Source: Schlesneria paludicola DSM 18645 (lineage in GTDB: Bacteria > Planctomycetota > Planctomycetia > Planctomycetales > Planctomycetaceae). From it: a stretch of 64,000 bases of DNA. Shown here piece by piece: positions 8,960 through 17,824 of the stretch. Under the pieces are notes generated by a model, which did no database searches, had not been told where the DNA came from, and saw nothing but the letters and a program-made list of their open reading frames with translations. Where the stretch lies: assembly GCF_000255655.1 (NCBI RefSeq), contig NZ_JH636434.1, positions 356,977 through 420,976 of the forward strand. The letters run 5' to 3'. Each line of letters starts with the position of its first letter. Position 1 is the stretch's first letter. A program made the position numbers and the translations under genes.

Positions 8960-10459
8960 ATGTTTCATGGTGTGTGGCAGTTGGCGAAGCTGACATTGGA
9001 ATCGGACTGCCGCCGACTGGGGTTGCACGGACTTCGCTTTGGAATGCTGGCGACGCTGTACCTGGCGGTCTGTTACTTTCAATCGTCCACATGGAAGTCG
9101 GCATCGGGACTGGAACTTTTCCAATCGCAATTGCGAATCACGGCCTTCTTTCTCTCGATGGCGGCCGTCTTCGGCTTCTCGCAGACGATCACAGAGGAAA
9201 AAGAGGAAGACACACTTGGCCTGATGCGCCTCGCGGACGTCAGTCCCCTTGCCGTCATTCTCGGAAAATCGGCAAGCCTGTTTTGCGAGGCCGGGCTACT
9301 GATCGCAATCCAGTTCCCATTTACCATTGTGGCAATTACCTTGGGGGGAATCTCGTGGCCGCAAGTCATCGCCGCCTATATGGCACTCGCGGCGTACTTA
9401 TGGCTGCTTGTATTTGTCAGCGTGCTGGTGTCGGTCTCCCAGCCCACCGGCGCGACGGCCGCGCGTCTCACCGCGATTGTGATTGGCGCGTATTTGCTGA
9501 TCCCCCAGTTGATCATGACCTTCAGTCCGATGTGGGGAACATCCCTCGGGGCGTTCATTGTGGACCGAATCAGCCTTTCAAACCGTTTGATGGAATTGAC
9601 TCAAACGGGATTTACAGATTCCCCGTGGTGTCCCGCTGTCACATTTGGATTGATCACGGGATCGCTGTGCCTGGGAATCTCGTGGTTTGTCTTCGATCGT
9701 TTCGTGTTCAAGGATTCCCCTTTTGGATTGCTCACACGCCCGACAACAAGTTCGCGAACATCGCAGCGGAGCTGGTCCAGGCCCATTTGCTGGCGCGAGT
9801 ATGAGTTTTGTGCGGGTGGACTTCGATGGACCGCCATGCGTATCGTGATTCTGTTCGGAATCTGGCTTGGCGTATACCTGTGGCATCAAGCCGTCGTGGG
9901 CGTTACGAACATTGGATTCACGTTTGCGTGGTCGGCGATCTATTCTGGCTTTTTCGGTTTGCTGGATGGCAGCTGGTCCGCCAGTCGACTTTTTCGTGAT
10001 GAGATCCGGTATCAGACTTGGGCGTCGCTCGTTCAGACACCTTACACCCTGAGTCAGATTGTATTTGACAAATATTGCGGATGGGCTCTGGGTTTGGCTC
10101 CGACCATCGCCGCTCCCTTCTTGATGATCTGGCTGATGATACTTTTTCACGAAGGCATTCCCGATTTGATGAGCCGTGTCGAAATCGTCATTGGCACGAT
10201 GAGTTTTGGAATCAGCGTCTTTGCGTATCTCCAGCTCCTGGTTTTGTTGTCGCTTTACTTTGGTTGGGCAGCCACGCCAATCTCCCTGACGGTCTATCTG
10301 ACGACGACGGCATTCTATTTAAGCAAAATCAATTTCAGTCATTCCATCGAATCTCGATGTCTCATGTCTCTGTTTACGGATCTGGCGATCGTTCTGCTGA
10401 TGTGCTGGTTCCAGAGGCGGATACTGAAGCGTTTGAATCAACTTGCCGAAATTGGCTGA
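8960..10459 (+). CDS. ABC-2 type transporter permease, no ATPase encoded nearby
   Basis: A 499-residue multi-spanning membrane protein resembling ABC-2 type permeases of the gliding/NatB-like kind. Around residues 80-100, SQTITEEKEEDTLGLMRLAD is the cytoplasmic E-EK-E-TL-LL signature that follows the first membrane pair in these permeases and contacts the ATPase. A second half repeats the layout, with RLFRDEIRYQTWASLVQTP. About ten to twelve hydrophobic segments are visible. The start at ATG 8960 is chosen because hydrophobic coding character begins shortly after; the frame is open back to 8852. No ATP-binding subunit lies on either side, so the partner must be encoded elsewhere. The exported substrate is unknown. 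Confidence 0.78.
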   Translation: MFHGVWQLAKLTLESDCRRLGLHGLRFGMLATLYLAVCYFQSSTWKSASGLELFQSQLRITAFFLSMAAVFGFSQTITEEKEEDTLGLMRLADVSPLAVILGKSASLFCEAGLLIAIQFPFTIVAITLGGISWPQVIAAYMALAAYLWLLVFVSVLVSVSQPTGATAARLTAIVIGAYLLIPQLIMTFSPMWGTSLGAFIVDRISLSNRLMELTQTGFTDSPWCPAVTFGLITGSLCLGISWFVFDRFVFKDSPFGLLTRPTTSSRTSQRSWSRPICWREYEFCAGGLRWTAMRIVILFGIWLGVYLWHQAVVGVTNIGFTFAWSAIYSGFFGLLDGSWSASRLFRDEIRYQTWASLVQTPYTLSQIVFDKYCGWALGLAPTIAAPFLMIWLMILFHEGIPDLMSRVEIVIGTMSFGISVFAYLQLLVLLSLYFGWAATPISLTVYLTTTAFYLSKINFSHSIESRCLMSLFTDLAIVLLMCWFQRRILKRLNQLAEIG

Positions 10460-10734
10460 GGCTTACATTTGGCAGCTGTGACTTTCGTCAGCGTCGACAT
10501 CGCCTTCGTACACGCGGTCTGCGCTCAATGATCGAATGACAAAGGACTTCGGTAGATTCAAGGCGGCTCATCTTGACCGAATAACGGATTCCCGATACGG
10601 TCCGCTCGCGCGAAAGTACGTAAATCGAGCGGGCCGCGTGATTTTCGTTGCAGAAGTAACTCCGTGGAGTGGTTCGGTTTGTTCGCGTTGAACGCCGATC
10701 GGATACACACTTCGGACTTGAGGCAAGGACGCCG

Positions 10735-11574
10735 ATGGCCGGATTTCACACGCATATCACCGTCAGCACTGTCGTCGGGGCGGCCTACGCCTTCGTAGGC
10801 GTGAACGTCTTGAACCTGCCGCTGTCGACATGCGCCATTGGTGGCGGGCTGTGCTCCATCGCAGGCATCATGCCTGACCTGGACAGTGACCACGCGATTC
10901 CTGCCCGCGAAACGCTCAGCTTTCTTGCGGCCGTCGCACCGATGCTGTTGTTCTATCGGTTTCATTACGAAGGCCTGGCGACAGAGAATATTCTGCTGTT
11001 TGGCGCACCGCTTTATCTGCTGATTCGTTTCGGATGCGGGCAGATGCTCAGGGTGTCCGTCCACCGTGGAATGTTTCACAGCCTTCCAGCCGCCGCAATC
11101 GCGGGGCTGATTGCCTATTGCCTGTGTGACACTGGCGTGAGCACCGGCCGCAACTTCAAGGCGGTCGGCGCTACGATCGGATATCTGGTTCACTTGCTTC
11201 TGGACGAGATCTGGGCCGTTGAATTCTCGGGAGTGCACCTTCGGCTCAAGAAATCGTTTGGAACCGCAATGAAATTTTTTGGCAACTCACCCCAGGCGAA
11301 CTCCGGCACATGGGCGCTTCTGGCAGGGTTGTCGTTCTTTGCCGCGCATGATCAAGGGCACCCCGAGATTGCCGCGCCATTCATGCGAGCCAATCCGGGG
11401 CAGTTGGAACCGAATCGGGCCGCAATCCGCAACCTGTCAGATGAACCGATCAGACCCGCGAGTGCATCGATTCCATCACCGCCATTAATGAACACGCGAA
11501 TCCAGATGAATACCCGACAACAGCCAGCCCAGCCGCCGCGTCACGGAAGCCGTACGGATGCTCATTGGCGCTGA
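10735..11574 (+). CDS. YdjM/DUF457-like membrane-bound predicted metal-dependent hydrolase
   Basis: A 279-residue protein of the YdjM/DUF457 group of membrane-bound predicted hydrolases. Potential metal ligands are in the usual places: FHTHI at residues 4-8, MPDLDSDH near 44-51, VHRGMFHSLP near 111-120, and HLLLDEIW near 153-160. Four or five hydrophobic segments separate these motifs. Residues after about 230 are polar, proline- and glutamine-rich and probably disordered. Related proteins in enterobacteria are under LexA control, but no LexA box is evident here. ATG 10735 is preferred over the upstream frame from 10669. The enzymatic activity is a prediction for the whole family. Confidence 0.75.
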   Translation: MAGFHTHITVSTVVGAAYAFVGVNVLNLPLSTCAIGGGLCSIAGIMPDLDSDHAIPARETLSFLAAVAPMLLFYRFHYEGLATENILLFGAPLYLLIRFGCGQMLRVSVHRGMFHSLPAAAIAGLIAYCLCDTGVSTGRNFKAVGATIGYLVHLLLDEIWAVEFSGVHLRLKKSFGTAMKFFGNSPQANSGTWALLAGLSFFAAHDQGHPEIAAPFMRANPGQLEPNRAAIRNLSDEPIRPASASIPSPPLMNTRIQMNTRQQPAQPPRHGSRTDAHWR

Positions 11575-11685
11575 TTCGCGGAAGCACAATCCTCCCTTGA
11601 ACCAAAAACTCATCACCCCTAAGTTGCCCGCGAAGAGCCCGACGCTCTCGGTCGCAGTGGATCAGCAACGCGAAGGACTTCGATC

Positions 11686-12615
11686 ATGACGTTTCTTAAC
11701 GGAGTCACCGCTTACGATGGGTTGATGGCGCTGATCGTCTTTTTCATTACCGTCCACGGTTATTGGAAAGGTGCCGCCTGGCAGTTCGCTCCGATCATGT
11801 CGCTGGTTTTCGGCTATATGATTGCGATGCCGATGTCGGTGACGATGGCCCACTATTTTGGTGATCCACCACAGAATCGATTGTACGCATTGGTTTCGAT
11901 CTACATCGGTGTGGCGCTGATCGTATACCTGCTGGTCCGGTCATTCCGGGCGGGACTGGAAAAGGCCAAGCTGACCGAATTCGACCGCCATATCGGTGCC
12001 TTACTGGGATTCCTGAAAGGAGTCCTGCTCACACTGTCGGCGACTGTCGTGCTTCTGATTTATTCTCCACCTGCGCGGGAACAGATTCTGAAGTCAGAGA
12101 CGCGAACGATCGCGGCGAAAATTATCAACGCCGTCTATCCGATCCTGCCACAAGCCATGCATCAGATTCTCAGGCCCTATCTGAAGCAGGTCGAAGGGGA
12201 ATTGCCGTTGGATCTGCCCGACTTTGATGCCAGTTTGAACGCAGACATGTTGCCCGACCACGGAGCCACACTTCGGCCGACCAATTCGAGTGCCCGCCGC
12301 GTTTACGAAGACGCCAGCGGCACGAATTCGCGAGTTGGCTCGCAGTCGTTCGTCGATGAAGAGGAAGTGGATTTGCCCGCTCCGCGTCCGCCTAAACGCA
12401 CGCCAGCGCAATACTATGATGACGATTCGATTCGAAGTCCTCGTGATGATCGCGACTACGATTCCGCCGCGCGAACAAATCGACGCAGTACGTCATCAGT
12501 CCGTGAAACCGAAGCCCCAACAAGGCGATCGGTGCTCGTGCCAACGCCAGAAGAGGACGACGATCCGTATCGCCCCAATAGCACATCCCGTGATTTGGGG
12601 CAGCCGCGTCGCTAA
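11686..12615 (+). CDS. CvpA-like membrane protein with long disordered tail
   Basis: A 309-residue protein whose first 150 residues resemble CvpA: four hydrophobic segments (about 11-28, 33-55, 65-85 and 103-128), with YDGLMALIVFFITVHGYWKG at the start and GFLKGVLLTLS before the last segment. CvpA-family proteins are inner-membrane proteins linked to colicin V export and envelope stress. The last 120 residues are rich in Arg, Asp, Pro and Ser and look disordered, which is not part of the basic family. It is alone on the plus strand, 111 bases after the YdjM-type gene. The function here is not known. Confidence 0.75.
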   Translation: MTFLNGVTAYDGLMALIVFFITVHGYWKGAAWQFAPIMSLVFGYMIAMPMSVTMAHYFGDPPQNRLYALVSIYIGVALIVYLLVRSFRAGLEKAKLTEFDRHIGALLGFLKGVLLTLSATVVLLIYSPPAREQILKSETRTIAAKIINAVYPILPQAMHQILRPYLKQVEGELPLDLPDFDASLNADMLPDHGATLRPTNSSARRVYEDASGTNSRVGSQSFVDEEEVDLPAPRPPKRTPAQYYDDDSIRSPRDDRDYDSAARTNRRSTSSVRETEAPTRRSVLVPTPEEDDDPYRPNSTSRDLGQPRR

Positions 12616-12883
12616 CGGTGTTGACGCAAGCGGGGCTGGCAACCTGGCTCGCTCGATACCTAAACTTGTCCATTGATGCAGCCAGCTTTCGGTATACTCG
12701 CAAGCCGTCGGCAATGTGACAAACATTCCTGGATCCGCGCGGTCTTCGAGCTGAGTCAACCAACGGGACGCACTCCGAATTGTCAGCACGTGCTCCATCT
12801 TCTAGGCTATGGCCAAAGCACGTTGTTTTGTCACCGGAATGGCTCGGTGACGACCGGTGATTTGACGACCGTTGAGGTGAAGC

Positions 12884-13444
12884 ATGGATTTGTTCGCGAA
12901 ATGGCCCGCGGGACTGGGGTATGTTGAATTTCTTGACCGGTATGCCTCGGCTGATCAACGAAAACGCTGGGATGCCGTGCGCAGCGAGGTCACGTTGACA
13001 CCCGACCAGAAGGCGTTGCTGGCGGGATTTCAGCGAGAAATGCATGTGATGGTCGTGTCTGGAGCCTGGTGCGGAGACTGTATCCAGCAATGTCCGATCT
13101 TCGATCTGTTTGCCGAACAGACAGCCCGTCTGAAGATCCGATACTTTGATCGAGATGATCACAGCGAGATTGCTGATGAACTGTCGATTTGCGGTGGTCG
13201 CCGCGTGCCGTCGGTATTGTTAATGTCCGAAGACGGAGCGCCTTGTGGCCGTTATGGCGATCGGACGTTGGCAAAATATCGCGACACTGCGGCATCACTC
13301 AGCGGTGCCGCATGTCCGACGGGCCTTGTCCCGCAGGCCAAGTCATTGCAAGACGCCGTCATTCAGGAATGGCTCGATCAGTTTGAACGTGTCCAGTTGA
13401 TGCTGCGTCTGTCGCCACGCCTTAGACAGAAGCACGGCGACTGA
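12884..13444 (+). CDS. Thioredoxin family protein
   Basis: A 186-residue soluble thioredoxin-fold protein. The redox motif WCGDC is at residues 62-66 (C63 and C66), and the cis-proline segment RRVPSVLL follows about 60 residues later, so the active site is complete. An N-terminal extension of about 40 residues (LDRYASADQRKRWDAV) and a C-terminal helical tail distinguish it from classical thioredoxin; similar proteins are annotated only as thioredoxin family. There is no signal peptide, so it is probably cytoplasmic. TTGAGGTGA precedes ATG 12884. The unknown gene at 13446 begins directly at its end, suggesting coupled expression. Confidence 0.85.
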   Translation: MDLFAKWPAGLGYVEFLDRYASADQRKRWDAVRSEVTLTPDQKALLAGFQREMHVMVVSGAWCGDCIQQCPIFDLFAEQTARLKIRYFDRDDHSEIADELSICGGRRVPSVLLMSEDGAPCGRYGDRTLAKYRDTAASLSGAACPTGLVPQAKSLQDAVIQEWLDQFERVQLMLRLSPRLRQKHGD

Positions 13445-13445
13445 T

Positions 13446-14306
13446 GTGCTCAGGCGAACAATGTGGCGCGCTCGTAGAGCGAAGATCGACGAGTCGAAAG
13501 AGATGACCCCACTCGAAGACGACACGACGAAAGCAGACTGCGGGCCCGTCATTGCACTCATTGGGAACCGCGATCATGCCGAAATGCGGCCAATCTGCGA
13601 TTGGTTGAGCGAATTGCTGCAGGCAGACCCCCAATCGCTGACGGTGTACTCGACAATTGTCGGTCGATTGGAGTCTGCGAATGATCTCATTCCGGATCTG
13701 ATTGTGCTTCTTCAAGGCTGGTCCGACGAATATTCGCGAATAGAGATTCTTCAGTTGCTAGCCATTGCGCCTCTCGCCCGCGTCGTTGTTTGTGCGGGGG
13801 CGTGGTGTGAGTCGGACGGCCGGAATCGGGACCTCTGGCCGCAGGCCGTGCGGGTGCCCATTTGGGCTGCCACCGAACGACTGCACCACGAGTGGCAGCT
13901 GATTACTGGCCAGCATGATCGCAGCCCGCTTTTGTGGTCGGCGTCGAAAGAAGAAGTTTTCGCGTTTGACAACACACCTGTACCTCTCGGCGTCGAACGA
14001 CTGACGATTCTCGTGGATTCTCCAGACCCGGCGTACCGGAGGTTCTTGATTGATGTGCTTGGTGCCGAGGGGCATCAGTTGGTTGCGGATTCGCCATCGC
14101 TCGTCTTGTTTGATGCCGACCCGTGGGATTCTGGACGAGTTGATGCCCTAAATGCCGTACGACACCGATGGCCACTGGCGGAGATTTGCGTCGTTTCTGA
14201 TGAAGCGTCTCCGATTTGCGCGAACGAACTTCAAGAGTTCGGAGTCACGCAGATTCGGCATAAATTGGGGTTTCACTTGCAACGCGGATCGAGCTGCATT
14301 TGGTGA
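13446..14306 (+). CDS. Unrecognised protein with two degenerate receiver-like halves
   Basis: A protein of up to 286 residues that I do not recognise. It reads as two alpha/beta halves resembling response-regulator receiver folds. The first contains GPVIALIGNRD and later PDLIVLLQGW and RVVVCAGAW. The second contains RLTILVDSPDPAYRRFL, SLVLFDADPW and EICVVSDEAS. The second half keeps an aspartate at the end of the third strand position (FDAD); the first has no aspartate there. No output domain is visible. The start is uncertain: GTG 13446 overlaps the thioredoxin end by nothing and gives the longest form, while ATG 13461 and ATG 13503 are also plausible. Tight coupling suggests a role with the thioredoxin. 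Confidence 0.65.
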   Translation: MLRRTMWRARRAKIDESKEMTPLEDDTTKADCGPVIALIGNRDHAEMRPICDWLSELLQADPQSLTVYSTIVGRLESANDLIPDLIVLLQGWSDEYSRIEILQLLAIAPLARVVVCAGAWCESDGRNRDLWPQAVRVPIWAATERLHHEWQLITGQHDRSPLLWSASKEEVFAFDNTPVPLGVERLTILVDSPDPAYRRFLIDVLGAEGHQLVADSPSLVLFDADPWDSGRVDALNAVRHRWPLAEICVVSDEASPICANELQEFGVTQIRHKLGFHLQRGSSCIW

Positions 14307-14458
14307 GACGTCCGCGCGTGCCAACGCACGTTCTTAATTGCACAGCGCCACCTCGTTAAGGTCAATCCGGTATCGCGCCGTACGATCGAGAGAACGTGAT
14401 GGGCACTGAAAAACCACGTGCGCACGCCGCGAAGCTCGCTTGGGCCCCTGAAGCTCGA

Positions 14459-15190
14459 CTAGCCGCGCCCCAGATAGGCTTGATCGCGTGGCAAGACAAT
14501 CGCTTCGAGGAAATTCACGTCGGCCGGCAATGTCATCATTGCCAGTGCCGCGCGGGCGATGGAGTCGGGTTGCATCATGGGTTCGCGGTCAGATTCTTTC
14601 CCCGAATCCGCGCGACGCTCAACCATCACATTGCCGGGGTGCAAGCACGAGCAAGTGATTCCGTACGGTCGGCCATCAAGCGCCACGGCCTGAGTCAGTC
14701 CCCAGACGCCGAACTTCGCGGCCGAATAGGGGGCACTGCCTTCTCTAGGGCGCTGCGCGCTGATCGATCCGATATTCAGGATCTTTCCAGCGCGTCGGAG
14801 TTTCATCGACCGGAACGCGGCGCGACTGCAAAGGAACGTTCCGGTCAAACAGGCGCCGATCACATTATTCCACGCGTCCAGCGAAAGCTCGTCGAGCGGT
14901 CCACCGTCGAATGCACCTGCATTATTGACCAGTAGGTCGATTCGCCCGAATCGTGCCTCGACTTCTGCGAAGAATCGTTCGACGTCGGCCTCATTAGAGA
15001 CGTCGCAGGTCTGCTGAAAGACGTCGGTTCCGTTCGCGGCCAACTCGTTGGCAACTTCTGCCAGCGAATCGGCACTACGAGCACAGAGGGCCAATGCAGC
15101 GCCTTCTGCTGCGAACGTATGCGCAATCGCTTTACCGATTCCACGATTGGCACCGGTAATCACTGCGATCTGACCACTAAGCTGATTCAT
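14459..15190 (-). CDS. Short-chain dehydrogenase/reductase (SDR)
   Basis: A 243-residue classical SDR. The NAD(P)-binding motif TGANRGIG is at residues 12-19, NNAG follows near 89-92, and the catalytic S-x(n)-Y-x-x-x-K is present as GSISAQRPREGSAPYSAAK. The downstream LHPGNV segment also fits. The length and motifs match 3-oxoacyl-ACP reductase-like and related oxidoreductases, but no fatty-acid synthesis gene is nearby, so the substrate is open. ATG 15190 is the start. It lies 70 bases beyond the stop of the EF-hand gene on the same strand and may be transcribed with it. Confidence 0.88.
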   Translation of the reverse strand: MNQLSGQIAVITGANRGIGKAIAHTFAAEGAALALCARSADSLAEVANELAANGTDVFQQTCDVSNEADVERFFAEVEARFGRIDLLVNNAGAFDGGPLDELSLDAWNNVIGACLTGTFLCSRAAFRSMKLRRAGKILNIGSISAQRPREGSAPYSAAKFGVWGLTQAVALDGRPYGITCSCLHPGNVMVERRADSGKESDREPMMQPDSIARAALAMMTLPADVNFLEAIVLPRDQAYLGRG

Positions 15191-15260
15191 GGCGAAACTC
15201 TTCTGGGCGCATGGGGATTCATCGATTCAAATGCCTTTGCGTCTGATTAACGCCTGGCCG

Positions 15261-17225
15261 TCAATCGTCGCAGAAGTCACCGCTCGCAAAGATCAGACGT
15301 CGACCGTCCGGCGTCCAGCACGAATCAATGTTGTTGCGCGTTGGGTCCTGACCGGCGACGAGTTGGACCGATCCCGGGATGCCTGGATCGAACTCGTAGA
15401 GTTGTCGCAACCCGTCGCGTTCGAGACAAGGCATCGAGAACACAACGCGGTGCCCGGAAGGGTGCCAGGCGAAGTTCGTGGTCGACGTGATCGCGAAAGT
15501 GTGGTGCACCTGAAGGGTGGAGTTACTCGGATCACCCGCGATTTGGACCGTGGCAATTTGAATTTGATTCTCCGTGTTGCGGCCCTTGAAGCAAAACTGC
15601 ATTGAGTCAGGTGACCAGGCGCCGTTTCGGTAAACTTTGACAAAGGGATTTGTCCCAGTGCCAAGAATTGACTTCTTCGATTCGGTTTCCATGTCGTACA
15701 CGAGAATATTCGGAACACCGATCATGAGGGATTTACCATTGGGGGATAATTGCCCCCAATGGCTTTGCACAATGATTTCGGTCTCGCCAGTGGTGACATC
15801 GGCCAGCCAGACGCCAAAGTGTGGCGCGCGACGTGAACACGCCAGGAGGCGGCTGTCTGGTGACCACGACGGCATCACTCCCGAACAGATCTTCCGCGCG
15901 GTACCGCCTTTGATCGGGATAACGTAAATCTGTTCACCTCCCGTTGATCCAATCGGCAATTCGTCGAATGCCAACCATTTTCCGTCGGGTGAAACGGTGG
16001 GAGATCCAATGACGGGATGATCCTCGCCCCCCCAAAGGAACTGCAAGTTCGATCCATCCTCCTGCAGCGAATAGAATTCGTTCGGACGTTTGATTCGCAG
16101 GGGGAATTCATGCGGTTCGAGACGCTGGTCGCTGTTGAGATCCAGTTGTTTGAAATACATCAACCGCAGCAGCGGAGACGATGCACCCTCGAATGAGAAC
16201 TCTGCGAATTCCAGGTGTCCATCATTGTTTTGGTCCGCGGGGACTTTGTACCAGTTCCAAGCGGGGTTCGCCCGCATCGTGATGCGATACTCGGCCAGTG
16301 ATAACTTGCCATCGAGATCAAGGTCGAAAGCGGGAAAGGTCTTTTTCAGCACGTGATGTTGTTCGTTTTGCATTCGGGCGGCCAACTCATCCGGAGCGAC
16401 GTACGCATCGAAATTGGTGTCGAGTTCGAGAAAGTCGGCGATCGGATCAACAAGTCGCTCGCCTCCCAATCGTCCCCACTCTTCCAGCGAAACACTGCGA
16501 TCCTGATTCGTGTCTGCAGATTCGAATGTCAGTGGAATTTCCTCTGCAGGATCGATCGATTTTTCAAACTCCGCCCGGTCGAGTTGATCATTGTGATCGA
16601 GGTCGAACTGGTGGAATTGGCCATAGTTCAGGATCTGACCATTTGCTGCACGAAGCAGCGTTCCGTGATCGGTTCTCACTCCCATTTGGATTTCGAGAAA
16701 CTGTCGGGCCTCCGCCCTGCTGATCTTGTGGTCCTGGTTGAGATCCGCGGGAACTGGATCCAAGCGGATATGAGCGTTCTTAAATGAAGATTGAACCGTA
16801 CGGGTGAAATGGTTCACGTTGATTTCGACGTCGGGATTTTCGTTCCAGTTATCAAGAGACTGGTCCATGCCTGACATCAATTGATCAACGAGATCGACAA
16901 TCGGATCATTGGTCGGTTCGCGATCGGCCGGGGCAACGGCACCGGGAATCGAAGCGAATTCATGAGAACTCAGAAATTGGTCATGATTGCGATCGAAGAG
17001 TCGAAAGTCGCGTTGTGCCGCGCCGAGGGGCTTTCGATCGGCGGTGAATTCGGCAATGGTCAGCTTTTCGTCGCGATCCTGGTCGATGCGAGAAAATACG
17101 GCCTGAATTCGTTCGAGCCGTGCATCTGCTGCATCGAGAATTCGTGAGATTAGGCACGAACAGGCGATCAGCACACTGGCAATTGACAATCGCTGCCACA
17201 GATCCATCTGAAAATCCGTTGCCAT
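15261..17225 (-). CDS. Predicted lipoprotein with nine EF-hand loops and a TolB-like PD40 propeller
   Basis: A 654-residue exported protein joining two repeat regions. After a hydrophobic leader with a possible lipobox LIAC at 19-22, residues from 48 to about 400 contain nine D-x-[DN]-x-D-x-x-[ILV]-x-x-x-E calcium loops; examples are DQDRDEKLTIAE at 48-59, DLNQDHKISRAE, DLDLDGKLSLAE and DQNNDGHLEFAE. The C-terminal 230 residues contain six PD40-type strands such as SPDGKWLAFDE, WSPDSRLLAC, SPNGKSLM, WSPDSMQFCF, WHPSGHRVVF and WTPDGRRLIF, as in TolB-like beta-propellers. The likely place is the periplasm or cell surface, binding calcium. ATG 17225 gives the leader; ATG 17207 is possible. The upstream frame to 17441 looks non-coding. 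Confidence 0.82.
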   Translation of the reverse strand: MATDFQMDLWQRLSIASVLIACSCLISRILDAADARLERIQAVFSRIDQDRDEKLTIAEFTADRKPLGAAQRDFRLFDRNHDQFLSSHEFASIPGAVAPADREPTNDPIVDLVDQLMSGMDQSLDNWNENPDVEINVNHFTRTVQSSFKNAHIRLDPVPADLNQDHKISRAEARQFLEIQMGVRTDHGTLLRAANGQILNYGQFHQFDLDHNDQLDRAEFEKSIDPAEEIPLTFESADTNQDRSVSLEEWGRLGGERLVDPIADFLELDTNFDAYVAPDELAARMQNEQHHVLKKTFPAFDLDLDGKLSLAEYRITMRANPAWNWYKVPADQNNDGHLEFAEFSFEGASSPLLRLMYFKQLDLNSDQRLEPHEFPLRIKRPNEFYSLQEDGSNLQFLWGGEDHPVIGSPTVSPDGKWLAFDELPIGSTGGEQIYVIPIKGGTARKICSGVMPSWSPDSRLLACSRRAPHFGVWLADVTTGETEIIVQSHWGQLSPNGKSLMIGVPNILVYDMETESKKSILGTGTNPFVKVYRNGAWSPDSMQFCFKGRNTENQIQIATVQIAGDPSNSTLQVHHTFAITSTTNFAWHPSGHRVVFSMPCLERDGLRQLYEFDPGIPGSVQLVAGQDPTRNNIDSCWTPDGRRLIFASGDFCDD

Positions 17226-17600
17226 GGAATCTTGGCCAACCGCTTGACCGAGGTTGAACACCGACACCAAAGAGCCGACGGGCGAAATCGTCGATTGACG
17301 CCTCTCTGCGCGTCCAACTGACGTTAAACGCGCGACCCACGGCGATCCGTCTGACATATGTGCGTTGACCGAATTGCAGTTTACGGCTGCCGGCGATCGG
17401 TCTGCAACTCCTTTATGGCGAAAGTTAACAATCCCGACCATTGCGACCGTCCCTCAAATGATATCCGGCCGCGCCTCGAAATCATTGAAGCAGCGTGATT
17501 CGATTGCAGATCGTAAGCTCGTCGCGTGGAAGAATTCGTATTTGGAGCGAAAGTCAGATTTCATCCACATGGAAGAAGCGAATACACCCCGGCCACCAAG

Positions 17601-17615
17601 CTGTCATATTGGCAG
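17601..17615. promoter_or_regulatory. Inverted repeat upstream of dnaK, possible operator
   Basis: CTGTCA-TAT-TGGCAG is a dyad with six-base arms, one position mismatched. TTGGCAG recurs at 17654-17660, 45 bases further on. A repeated half-site upstream of a chaperone gene could be a heat-shock regulator site, but I cannot match it to a known regulator with certainty. Confidence 0.3.
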
Positions 17616-17736
17616 CGTCGGGTTCAGTGATGGTTTCCCGAAAACTTGCAATTTTGGCAGTCCTGCGTTGCGGCCGCTTCTGTTTCCGTCGTGGAATCGC
17701 CATAAATACTGGTGTTTGCACGATTTTTCGCAGTCT

Positions 17737-17750
17737 CGCCAATGTTGGCG
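17737..17750. promoter_or_regulatory. Short palindrome 75 bases before dnaK
   Basis: CGCCAA and TTGGCG arms flank a TG centre, a six-base perfect dyad ending 74 bases upstream of the dnaK start. It shares the TTGGC core with the repeats at 17601-17615 and 17654-17660, which hints at a common binding protein. Short dyads also occur by chance. Confidence 0.3.
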
Positions 17751-17824
17751 CGCACTTTGCGATTCTCTTCAACAACGCGAATTTCTGACGACAGATCCCT
17801 CCTCTCACCCATGGAGACTTAGCT

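Larger units (their letters stand above)
17226..17824. other. 599-base divergent intergenic region upstream of dnaK
   Basis: This region lies between the divergently transcribed EF-hand gene and dnaK and should hold both promoters. Frames overlapping it are not convincing. Two short inverted repeats (17601-17615 and 17737-17750) are listed separately. I did not find a CIRCE-type GCACTC-N9-GAGTGC element. Confidence 0.6.
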
